Shown: positions 1-6,491 of the stretch, one piece after another
Layout: every line of letters starts with the position of its first letter
Position numbering within the stretch: position 1 is the first letter of the stretch
Source: Opitutaceae bacterium UBA6669
GTDB taxonomy: Bacteria; Verrucomicrobiota; Verrucomicrobiia; Opitutales; Opitutaceae
Direction: 5' to 3'
Assembly (NCBI GenBank): GCA_002455175.1
Contig: DKKJ01000052.1
Coordinates: 12,172-18,921 of the forward strand
Length of the DNA stretch: 6,750 bases
Program-made: the position numbers and the translations under genes
The notes under the pieces: generated by a model
Told to the model about the DNA's origin: nothing
What the model saw: only the letters and a program-made list of their open reading frames with translations
The model's database searches: none

Positions 1-1
1 C

Positions 2-571
2 CAGGTCGATTTTCTCAAGCCCGCGCTTCATCGGCCCGGTGTGGAAGTGGTGATCCGCTCGGGCGCGTTACGGGAGCTGCTGGTTGCCCTTCACGCTCAT
101 GAAGTCGATGTCGTTCTCTCCAACTCGCCGGCCCGACGCGACACCGAGACGCCGTGGCACAGCCACCTCCTCGCCGAGCAGCCGGTCGCTTTGGTCGGTG
201 TGCCTGCTTGGAAAAAGAAACGGCTGAGTTTTCCGCGCGATTTCCGTGAGGTGCCGGTGATCCTTCCGAGCATGGAGAGCAACATCCGCGCCGCGTTTGA
301 CCGCTTGACCGTGGCCGCCGGCGTGCGCCCTCGTATCCTGGCGGAGGTGGATGATATGGCGATGCTGCGTCTTCTGGCCTGCGAAGGGGAGGGCCTTGCA
401 TTGGTACCGCCCGTCGTGGTGCGTGACGAGATCGAGGATGGTGTGCTCATGGAAACGCACCGTATTCCGCAGATTCATGAAACCTTCTACGCCATCACGC
501 CAAGTCGGCGTTTTCCGAACGCTCTCGTGGGAGAGCTCGTTTCAAGAAAAGCGGAAATGGCGAAAAACTGA
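2..571 (+). CDS. LysR-family transcriptional regulator, NhaR-like, C-terminal part (cut by left edge)
   Basis: The frame is open from the first bases of the window to a TGA at 569-571. It gives about 189 residues, against roughly 300 for a whole LysR protein, so the N-terminal winged-helix DNA-binding domain lies off the left edge and the GTG at 41 is not a real start. What remains is a LysR effector-binding domain: an ELLVALHAHEVDVVLSNSP segment, a PSMESNIRAAFDR segment, then LAEVDDMAMLRLLACEGEGLALVPP, where LysR proteins contact the effector and switch state. The LS-x-x-P, PSMESN and 'E-DD-A-hh' pattern resembles the E. coli NhaR branch (activator of the Na+/H+ antiporter gene nhaA) more than the CysB/BenM branches, as judged from memory of the family. 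The target and effector cannot be read here. The last codons (KAEMAKN) lie inside a repeat arm starting at 545, so the C-terminus may have been remodelled by the repeat. Confidence 0.88.
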   Translation, partial: QVDFLKPALHRPGVEVVIRSGALRELLVALHAHEVDVVLSNSPARRDTETPWHSHLLAEQPVALVGVPAWKKKRLSFPRDFREVPVILPSMESNIRAAFDRLTVAAGVRPRILAEVDDMAMLRLLACEGEGLALVPPVVVRDEIEDGVLMETHRIPQIHETFYAITPSRRFPNALVGELVSRKAEMAKN

Positions 572-700
572 AACGCTGTAATACGGATATCGGAAAGCTG
601 AGAGCTGAAATTTGGAAAATCGAACTGCGGAAGGTTGATAACGGAAAAGGAGCTGGTCTTGAATTTCGTAATTTCCGCGTTTCGCAATTTCAGCTTTTCT
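545..700. repeat. Imperfect inverted repeat, A-rich GCGGAAA/GCTGAAA family
   Basis: The left arm (545-565) and the reverse complement of the right arm (680-700) agree at 19 of 21 positions. Similarity resumes inward with a small offset (AAACGC, then TAATACG against ATTACG). The left arm overlaps the last codons and precedes the stop of the LysR gene by a few bases. The interior holds CGGAAAGCTG at 591-600 followed by AGAGCTGAAATTT, which recurs after the next gene at 3132. The element could fold as a long weak hairpin and end LysR transcription, or be a small non-coding repeat. No gene was recognised in it. Confidence 0.6.
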
Positions 701-762
701 GTAGTCCGGGTTAGTTGAGAAATCGCTTGGCCCAGGGCGAGAGAGTCCGATGCTTGTGGGTG

Positions 763-3099
763 ATGCGTCTCTTTGCTTTCGCGCTGGCTGCCGTCTTGCT
801 CTCGTCGTCTCTATTCGGCGGGGTTTTCTTCTTCGCTCCTGCGCAACCGGTTCTGTATTCGACCGTCCCTGACGAAAATGGGCTTCTCTGGGGGCGTGAC
901 TTTGAGGCTGCTACCCAGTTCGCCCTCGGCGAAAAGCCCAAGGGCCTGCCGCTCGAGCGCGGCGACCGCCTTTGGTACTCTTCCCAGACCGGCAACGATG
1001 GTTATCTCCGCACGCTCTCGCTCACCGACACCCTGACGAGCCGCACCTACACGGTTAAGCTGGCGGGACCCGAAACTTGGCTTCGTGCCATTCGCTCGGG
1101 CCGTTACCTCTATAAGAGCGTTTTGGATAAAGCCACCACCGCACTCGACGAAGTTGATCTCCTCGACCCTGCGCAAAAGACTACCCGCGTCCTTAAGACC
1201 TTTGACCCCACGAAAACCTGGTTCTCACCGGATGGCGCGGTTCTGATCCACCTCGCAAAGGACGAACTCCATCACGTCGACCTCACCAGCCGAAAGTCTA
1301 CGCGCATCCAAAAATTAAAGACAGCTGACGTCGCTCGTTTTGTTCGCGTCGAGTTCATAGATCCTACCGGACGCGGTTGGATCTCCGTTTTTAACCAGCA
1401 GCGTCCGCTCCCTTACCAAAAAATATTCCGCAATCTCTTCGGCGAGGAGCGCGACCTTACCGCCCTTTACCCGCCTCCCAGTACGCAAATAGGTGCGCTC
1501 GACTCCTTCGAAGTCCACTACGATGGCTTCCGCAATCGCCTGATAACGTTCGATAAAAAGCCTGGGGACAAAGTTCACCTCACCGTTCTGGACCCCTCTG
1601 GAAAAAAGGAGCCGGAGGAACACTTCTTCAGCGTGAGACTGCCCCAGCGCTACGACGTGCACCTCATGCCTGGCGGCGGGCTCGTATTCGTCAGCGATAA
1701 AGAACCTCCCCTCGACTACCGCCTCGCTCGCTTCGATGTTCTCGACCTCGTCGCGAAGGAAGTCCGCAGCGAATTCTTTCTTCCTACCGCTGCGGAGCAT
1801 ACCTTCGGCGACGCCGCGTACGTCGGCGAAACCCTTGACGGCAAACGCCACGGCTATGGCCTGTGCCTATGGCCCGACGGCTCGTCCTACCGAGGCGACT
1901 GGTCCGATGATCAGCGGGACGGCGAGGGCACTTGGAAAAAAGGCGATGACCTTGTGACGGGCACCTGGGCCAAAGGCCAGGCCGTGCTCGTCGCCAAGAC
2001 CTACGCCCCGGCACCCAACCTCAGATTCGAATACGAAGGACCGCTTGATGACAAGCTACGCCCCCATGGCCGGGGGATTACCCGCGTGCTCATTGTCGAT
2101 CCCAAAACCAAGATCGTCGTTCCTAACGGCTTTTTTGGCATCGTCGAAGGCTGGTTTGAAGCGGGTGAGCTCCGCTTCGGCCTTGCTCTCCAGCATAAAA
2201 TTCTTGCCGACTATAAAACCCAGCAACTGCCCGTGTACCTCGGTTTCTTCCAAGGTAACCGTGCCTCCGGCGTTGGACGCGTTCCTGTTTCCGCTAAAGA
2301 ATTTAGTGGTTGGATACAGCCCTACGGACAGTTTCAGACCAGTGATGTGACCAAGCCGTTCTCTCGCCGCGCCGGCGCGGCGCAACCCACGACGATTGAG
2401 GCGACGCTCGCCGCCACGAGTTACCTTGACGTCATTGCCGACCACGAAACCCGCCTCGTCCCGCTCCTTGAAAGAACCGCGAAGGAAACCGCTGTCAGCA
2501 CCCTTGTCTTTGAGCGCCAGCGCCGCGAACGCGAAGCCGAGCGGGCTCGACTCGCCGAAGAAGCACGTCTCGCTAGCGAACGTGAAGCTCAAGAGGCCCT
2601 GAAGCGCGCCAAGGAAGCAGCGGTCTTCCAGGAAAAGATCTATGCCTACGACCGTACTCGCTCCGGTCGGGGAACCAATGGCGCCCAAGCTAACCTGAAC
2701 AGCCGCCAGCAACTCCAACACTACCGACGTGGCGATTTCGTCGCTTACGAGGGGATGATTGTCCGTATTGAATCGGATCCTACCTACGATCGCGTGGTGC
2801 TCTCTAATGGAGCTGTTCTTCACGGGTCGCTCAACCTTTGTAGTGCCACGGTGAAACCCGACCATTTCCGAACGAACTGCCCCGACTGTTTCGGCCGCGG
2901 CTTCCAAGGCACGCCCACCACACAGACGATCACGTCATCGAGCCCATACACCCGTACGTACACTTCTACGCTAGGCACCACCTGGCGCGAAACAGGCAAC
3001 GAAACTACGACCACCACGGTTCGTTCCTACGCCCGCGTCCGCTGCAATCACTGTAACGGCTCCGGTCGAACCACCCAGTTCCGCACGCTGCACTATTAG
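763..3099 (+). CDS. Secreted or anchored MORN-repeat protein with coiled coil and CxxCxGxG zinc site
   Basis: No characterised protein is recognised. The ATG at 763 gives 778 residues and a good export signal: MR, then a hydrophobic run to about residue 24, then an APA|Q-type cleavage site near 27. In-frame alternatives are TTG at 754, which has the better ribosome site (GAGAGAG, 739-745, 8 nt upstream), and TTG at 715. Residues ~30-345 are beta-rich with propeller-like pieces (FSPDG at 154, followed by a HVDLTSRKSTRI strand) but no clear WD40 repeat. Residues ~353-406 are MORN-like: YVGETLDGKRHGYG, YRGDW, DGEGTW, GTWAKG. A looser Y-x-G/HGRG segment follows. Residues ~569-626 are a highly charged Arg/Glu/Ala coiled coil. 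A small beta segment (RRGDFVAYEGMIVRI) precedes two DnaJ-like knuckles, CPDCFGRG (706-713) and CNHCNGSG (761-768), separated by a Thr/Ser-rich linker. Two CxxC pairs make one tetracysteine Zn site. MORN repeats usually serve membrane or protein binding, so a cell-envelope scaffold is possible but inferred. Confidence 0.82.
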   Translation: MRLFAFALAAVLLSSSLFGGVFFFAPAQPVLYSTVPDENGLLWGRDFEAATQFALGEKPKGLPLERGDRLWYSSQTGNDGYLRTLSLTDTLTSRTYTVKLAGPETWLRAIRSGRYLYKSVLDKATTALDEVDLLDPAQKTTRVLKTFDPTKTWFSPDGAVLIHLAKDELHHVDLTSRKSTRIQKLKTADVARFVRVEFIDPTGRGWISVFNQQRPLPYQKIFRNLFGEERDLTALYPPPSTQIGALDSFEVHYDGFRNRLITFDKKPGDKVHLTVLDPSGKKEPEEHFFSVRLPQRYDVHLMPGGGLVFVSDKEPPLDYRLARFDVLDLVAKEVRSEFFLPTAAEHTFGDAAYVGETLDGKRHGYGLCLWPDGSSYRGDWSDDQRDGEGTWKKGDDLVTGTWAKGQAVLVAKTYAPAPNLRFEYEGPLDDKLRPHGRGITRVLIVDPKTKIVVPNGFFGIVEGWFEAGELRFGLALQHKILADYKTQQLPVYLGFFQGNRASGVGRVPVSAKEFSGWIQPYGQFQTSDVTKPFSRRAGAAQPTTIEATLAATSYLDVIADHETRLVPLLERTAKETAVSTLVFERQRREREAERARLAEEARLASEREAQEALKRAKEAAVFQEKIYAYDRTRSGRGTNGAQANLNSRQQLQHYRRGDFVAYEGMIVRIESDPTYDRVVLSNGAVLHGSLNLCSATVKPDHFRTNCPDCFGRGFQGTPTTQTITSSSPYTRTYTSTLGTTWRETGNETTTTTVRSYARVRCNHCNGSGRTTQFRTLHY

Positions 3100-3118
3100 C
3101 AACGCGGGGGGGCTTGGG

Positions 3119-3200
3119 GAAAAGCTGAAAGCGGAAAGCTGGGAGCTGAAATTTTGGAATGCGGAGATTTCGAGATGCTGAAAGCGGCGGGCGGAAACGG
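3119..3200. repeat. A-rich intergenic repeat, second copy of the 545-700 family
   Basis: Positions 3132-3158 match 591-617 with one substitution and one extra T: CGGAAAGCTG, A or G, then GAGCTGAAATTT. Within the block the 11-mer GCTGAAAGCGG occurs exactly at 3124-3134 and again at 3177-3187, so the block has an internal period of 53 nt. The two blocks lie in the same orientation on either side of the MORN gene. Function is unknown. It is not a CRISPR: units differ in length and there is no regular spacer. Confidence 0.6.
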
Positions 3201-3290
3201 AAGCTTCGCAGGCGTAGAGCCGACAGGTCGCAGAGTGCAAACGCGGGCACCGGAAGAGAGCTCAAAACGTATGAACCGACTGAAGAATGC

Positions 3291-3322
3291 GAAAGGTTCG
3301 GTTTGACCCCTTCCGGGATGCC
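3291..3322 (+). repeat. REP-like motif, copy A
   Basis: The sequence is GAAAGGTTCGG, T, TTGACCCCTTC (3291-3313), continuing CCGGGATGCC. The first 23 bases match copy C (6437-6459, opposite strand) at 22 of 23 positions, and the stretch from GGTTC through TTCCGGG matches copy B (4403-4425). It stands about 110 nt before the antiporter start. A short CCTG-CA-CAGG palindrome follows it directly. Confidence 0.65.
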
Positions 3323-3433
3323 CTGCACAGGATGCGGCGCTCTCATTGCCTTGACACCGAGTAGCCCTGCGATGCCCGATGCCCCACGCCTGTCCGGCAC
3401 ACAACGAACCACACAAACGCAGCATACCTGTTT

Positions 3434-4384
3434 ATGACCTATAACATTCTTATGATCGCCGCCGCACTCGGCCTGCTCTTTGTTGGGGCGGAGGGCTTGG
3501 TTCGCGGCAGCGCCTCACTCGCCGTTCGGGCGGGCCTCAGTCCGCTTTTAGCCGGCCTTACCATTGTTGCCTTCGGCACCAGCTCGCCCGAACTGGTCGT
3601 GAGCATCAGAGCGGCACTCGCCGGACAGGGTGACATCTCGGTGGGAAATGTCGTCGGATCGAACGTGCTCAACATAGGCCTTATTCTCGGCCTAACCGCC
3701 CTCATTTGCCCAATCCCCGTGCATCGTCAGATCATTAAAATCGATGCGCCCATCGCGCTCGGGGTCGCGGTGTTGCTGCCGCTGCTTTTGCTCGACAAGT
3801 CGCTGAGCCGTCTCGAGGGCTCCCTGCTGACCGCCGGTATAGTCGCTTATACCGCGATGAACGCTTGGCTCGCGCGTCGCCAGCCCGCCTTGCCGGAGGC
3901 GCAGCCGTCGGAGGATTTAGGCGTTCCGCCCGTGTCACGGCATTATCTCCTGGATCTCCTGTTTGTCGCGGCCGGTCTGGCCACTCTGGTGTTTGGATCG
4001 CGTTTGTTGGTCGATCATTCGGTGGTTCTGGCCAAAACCTTTGGCTGGAGCGAGGCGGTGATCGGGCTCACCATCGTCGCAGCTGGAACGAGCATGCCTG
4101 AATTGGCGACATCTCTGGTCGCGGCCATCCGCCGCCAGCCCGACATCGCCGTGGGCAATGTCGTCGGATCGAACGTATTCAATCTTCTCGGCATCATGGG
4201 TGTCACTTCGCTGACAGCCCCGCTCCACGCGCCCGGCATTTCGATGCTGGATTACGCCGCCATGGTTCTATTCTCGATTTTGCTGCTGCCCTTGCTCTAC
4301 ACCGGACGGATCCTGCACCGGGTGGAAGGTGCTATCCTGGTTGGTTTCTACGGCCTTTACGTTTTCGTTCTCTGGCCAAAATAA
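3434..4384 (+). CDS. yrbG: Calcium/sodium antiporter, CaCA superfamily, YrbG-like
   Basis: This is an inner-membrane cation exchanger that uses the Na+ gradient to move Ca2+. It has 316 residues, the usual length for bacterial YrbG/NCX_Mj-type proteins, so it looks complete. Both inverted alpha-repeats are present with their ion-binding signatures: GTSSPE at 48-53 with GNVVGSNVLN at 71-80, and GTSMPE at 218-223 with GNVVGSNVFN at 241-250. The acidic residues E53 and E223 are the conserved cation ligands of the family. Hydrophobic segments fit about ten membrane helices, five per half, joined by a polar loop near 147-172 (ARRQPALPEAQPSEDLG). The ATG at 3434 is chosen because the first helix follows at once; no good Shine-Dalgarno site precedes it, and the Met at codon 7 (3452) is a weaker alternative. 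It appears to be a single-gene unit, flanked by REP-like copies A and B. Exact ion specificity cannot be read from sequence. Confidence 0.94.
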   Translation: MTYNILMIAAALGLLFVGAEGLVRGSASLAVRAGLSPLLAGLTIVAFGTSSPELVVSIRAALAGQGDISVGNVVGSNVLNIGLILGLTALICPIPVHRQIIKIDAPIALGVAVLLPLLLLDKSLSRLEGSLLTAGIVAYTAMNAWLARRQPALPEAQPSEDLGVPPVSRHYLLDLLFVAAGLATLVFGSRLLVDHSVVLAKTFGWSEAVIGLTIVAAGTSMPELATSLVAAIRRQPDIAVGNVVGSNVFNLLGIMGVTSLTAPLHAPGISMLDYAAMVLFSILLLPLLYTGRILHRVEGAILVGFYGLYVFVLWPK

Positions 4385-4477
4385 GCGGTGAAAGCTCCTG
4401 GGGGTTCAAGCTGATCCCTTCCGGGCTACCTCGCAAGCCCGAGCGCAAGCGAGCATCGGCCTCTGCCGTCACCGCTT
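4383..4477. repeat. Palindromic spacer between convergent genes, with REP-like copy B; possible two-way terminator
   Basis: The 9-mer AAGCGGTGA (4383-4391, starting inside the antiporter stop codon) is exactly mirrored by TCACCGCTT (4469-4477), which is followed by TTA. Inside are nested possible stems: GGGCT (4423-4427) with AGCCC (4436-4440), and CTCGC (4430-4434) with GCGAG (4449-4453). Copy B of the REP-like motif sits at 4403-4430 in degenerate form: GGTTC, AAGC, TGATCCCTTCCGGG. The position between convergent genes suits a shared terminator, but the T-tract is short, so that role is inferred. Over 100 nt here separate the two stop codons. Confidence 0.55.
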
Positions 4478-4498
4478 TTACCCGACAAACTCTTCCAG

Positions 4499-5342
4499 TC
4501 AGAAACTCCGGCGGAGCGCGTCGGCGGCTAACTGCATGTCTTGTCTCACTTGGAGGCGACTCATCCGAAGGTCGGCCGATTCACCCGGCTGACTGGCACC
4601 ATGCACGAAGTGAGCGGCTTTCACCGGTCCGGGAGCCTTCTCGTCCGCGAACAGCGTTTCCAATGCGCGCGTCGCGTCCGGCATCGCGGGATTCTCCGCC
4701 GCCACCTCGGCGGCGAACGCGGCGATGGCGGCATCGCTGCCTCCGTCGTAGTGCAGCAGCGTATAAAGCAGATCGAACGCGTCCTTGCCCTGCTGGCGGT
4801 GCAGAAAAGCCCGTAGCTTGAGGGTCAAAAACGGCCCGACCTCACACACCCGCGCGGTGACGCGTTGCTCCGCACCATAAAGATCCAACCCCGGTCACGG
4901 GCACCCGCCGCGCGGTTTTCAGCGCGCGAACGACGCCGGGCATGACGCTGGCGGGAACGTCGTCCACCAGCCTTGTGCCGCGCGGCTGATCGCCGTCCTC
5001 GACCTGGAAATCGACATACACGGTGAATCCGCCGACCTCGCGCTCAAATCTTCCAGAGTGTTGCGCGCTGGGTCGAAAACCCTGCGCGCGCAGGTCGGTG
5101 GACAAAGTCCCATACTGCCCCGCGCTTGCGCCGAGCGAGATGCCGAAATCCACGTCGAGCGTCGCCGGTCGCGGCAAAGCCCGTTCGCCCGTCGGATGCT
5201 TGCACAGGTAAAGCGGGACCATGCCGCCAAGCAGCACCAGTTCGTCGTGATAATTGCCCAGCCCCGGCCAGACCGTGAGAAACGCCGGCAAGGTCTGCGA
5301 GGTCGCCCGAGGATTGTAGTCGGAATAGGTGTCGAATTTCAT
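4499..5342 (-). pseudogene. AbiEii-type nucleotidyltransferase toxin, frameshifted
   Basis: The gene starts at ATG 5342, overlapping the antitoxin stop (ATGA, 5339-5342). Its first frame encodes the nucleotidyltransferase core: LLGGMVP with GG at 39-40, LDVDF with D63 and D65, and YVDF with D111 as the likely third metal-binding acid. This frame ends early, at 4842, after 166 residues. The next frame carries the missing C-terminal half: LTLKLRAFLHRQQGKDAFDLLY, matching the 'K-x-x-A ... KDxxDLL' block of the AbiEii family. The two join cleanly if one G is removed from the GGGG run at 4889-4892 (CCCC on the plus strand), giving ...PVTG-LDLYGAE... and a 280-residue protein of normal family length. 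AbiEii relatives such as MenT toxins transfer nucleotides to tRNA and stop growth; that activity is family knowledge. As written, the protein lacks its C-terminal half and is probably inactive. A sequencing or assembly error is the main alternative. Confidence 0.8.
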
Positions 5343-6391
5343 GGGCGACAGAAGACGGATGACTCGCGAAGCGCGCGTGCTTGTTCAGGTCCGCGCAGTC
5401 CCGTGTTTTGCAGGTCGAGGTAAATCTGAGCGTCGGAAACCAGCGGCAAGTTGTCCACCACCCGCGTCTCGCGAAACACGCCTTCATCGACGGGCAGATG
5501 AAAACAGACTCGCCCACCTTCGGAAACCGGACGAAGCCCCAGCGAGGCGAGCACGTCCGGTTCCGGCAGCCGGGGCACATAGAGCGAGACCAACGGCGGC
5601 TCCGTGTAAGGATGCCGCAGCCAAGCCGCGATCCATTGGGTAAAGGCAAAGAGCGCACCGCTGGGCGCGAGCGCGTTGTGCAGCCGATGCGCGAGACGCA
5701 CGGGATCTTGTTCCAAGCAATGAAACCGCTGAGTCGCGACCCTGCGTGAAAAATCGTCCGCCTCGACCCACGCGTCGAGCAGCGCGTCCGGCCACGCGAC
5801 GCGGTAGGATTGCAGCCGTTTACTCGTGCCGGAGCGCTCCAGCATGCCTTGCCGCTCCAGATGCGTGACAATGCGCGAGACCAAGCCGGACGTCGCGCCG
5901 GTGCGCGTGATGAGTTCGGCCTGCTTCCAGGAGCGATGTGGATCGCCCAGCAACGCGCGCACGATGCGAACGCTCTTGCCAACAAAAACATTTCGCGGCT
6001 CCAACTCGAACCGGTAGCGACGTCCAGGCAACGCGGGCAACTCCACCAGCAGCCCCTGCCCGCGCAGGAAGAGCCGTCCGTTCAAATCGGCGGCGCTGAG
6101 CCGAAGGTCGCGGCAGGCCGCGAGCAGCGCCGGAGTCAGATTGGGCACAACCAGCAAACTGCGCTCAGCCCCCTCGGTAAACCACTTGGCCAAATTTTGC
6201 GGGGATGGCGTCAGTTCATAGCGGATTGAGAAAGCAAACTTCCGCCCATCTAGCACGAAGGTAGCATGCTCGGGATGGCCCGCCGGAGAAAGTTGCAGAC
6301 CATCCAAACGCGGTTCTTCCGCGCTCGTGCGCCCAAACTCGGTTGCGAGTTCAGCGGCATATCGGATGACTTTAGTCTTACTAGATTTCAC
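5339..6391 (-). CDS. AbiEi-family antitoxin / winged-helix transcriptional regulator
   Basis: This intact 350-residue protein is the first gene of the operon. Residues ~75-120 (SLLVVPNLTPALLAACRDLR, then ADLNGRLFLRGQGLLVE) match the N-terminal alpha/beta, nuclease-fold-like part seen in longer AbiEi relatives. Residues ~139-200 are a winged helix: VRIVRALLGDP, SWKQAELITRTGATSGLVSR as helix-turn-helix, and HLERQGMLER as the wing side. Residues ~201-345 resemble the AbiEi C-terminal domain: ALLDAWVE, FAFTQWIAAWL, VSEGGRVCFHLPVDEGVF, SDAQIYLDL. AbiEi proteins neutralise the partner nucleotidyltransferase and repress their own promoter. The start is GTG at 6391; no upstream start lies in frame, and the Shine-Dalgarno site is weak. 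The stop overlaps the toxin ATG by four bases, implying translational coupling. With the toxin frameshifted, this copy may act only as a repressor. REP-like copy C lies about 45 nt upstream of the start. Confidence 0.85.
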   Translation of the reverse strand: MKSSKTKVIRYAAELATEFGRTSAEEPRLDGLQLSPAGHPEHATFVLDGRKFAFSIRYELTPSPQNLAKWFTEGAERSLLVVPNLTPALLAACRDLRLSAADLNGRLFLRGQGLLVELPALPGRRYRFELEPRNVFVGKSVRIVRALLGDPHRSWKQAELITRTGATSGLVSRIVTHLERQGMLERSGTSKRLQSYRVAWPDALLDAWVEADDFSRRVATQRFHCLEQDPVRLAHRLHNALAPSGALFAFTQWIAAWLRHPYTEPPLVSLYVPRLPEPDVLASLGLRPVSEGGRVCFHLPVDEGVFRETRVVDNLPLVSDAQIYLDLQNTGLRGPEQARALRESSVFCRP

Positions 6392-6436
6392 GTTCTTATC
6401 GGACGGTGAGAATCCTATTTCTGATAAAGAGCTTCT

Positions 6437-6459
6437 GAAGGGGTCAAGCCGAACCTTTC
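6437..6459 (-). repeat. REP-like motif, copy C
   Basis: Read on the minus strand this is GAAAGGTTCGG, C, TTGACCCCTTC, differing from copy A at one base in 23. It lies between the divergent AbiEi-type gene and the RAYT relic, 32 nt before the relic's ATG. Short, partly palindromic motifs next to a RAYT gene are the usual arrangement of REP-type elements. The TTGACC inside the motif could act as a -35 box for the AbiE operon, but I see no well-spaced -10 box. Confidence 0.65.
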
Positions 6460-6491
6460 TAACTGGCGGAGGGAGGCGGAGCTAGTGGACA

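Larger units (their letters stand above)
3100..3433. other. Intergenic stretch carrying two unrelated short repeats
   Basis: This 334-nt gap follows the MORN gene. It opens with a run of seven G (3106-3112), then an A-rich repeat block (about 3119-3200), then about 90 nt with no recognised feature, then a REP-like motif at 3291. A 92-codon plus-strand reading frame crosses it (3159-3437), but its product is Arg/Ser/Thr-rich without any family signal, is largely translated repeat, and overlaps the antiporter start by 4 nt, so I do not call it a gene. No convincing promoter or strong Shine-Dalgarno site is visible before the antiporter ATG. Confidence 0.6.

Noticed and set aside
715..762. TTG at 715 as start of the MORN protein
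   Set aside because: It would place 16 mostly polar residues before the signal peptide; ATG 763 (or TTG 754) puts the hydrophobic segment at the N-terminus as expected.
2056..2907. Minus-strand 283-codon open frame
   Set aside because: Antisense to the MORN/zinc protein, whose motifs fix the plus-strand frame; the product shows no recognisable domain.
3119..3200. Possible CRISPR-like array in the A-rich repeats
   Set aside because: Repeat units vary in length and sequence and there are no regular unique spacers or cas genes.
3159..3437. Plus-strand 92-codon open frame containing a CTGCG pair of cysteines
   Set aside because: Mostly translated repeat sequence with basic, low-complexity composition; no ribosome site; overlaps the antiporter start.
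4889..4892. Programmed ribosomal frameshift producing the full toxin
   Set aside because: The site is only a GGGG run with no known +1 slippery pattern or obvious stimulatory structure; mutation or sequencing error is simpler.
5044..5991. Minus-strand 315-codon open frame crossing the antitoxin-toxin junction
   Set aside because: It lies in another frame of two recognisable genes, and its product is Arg/Ser/Cys-rich with no family pattern; typical shadow of GC-rich coding DNA.
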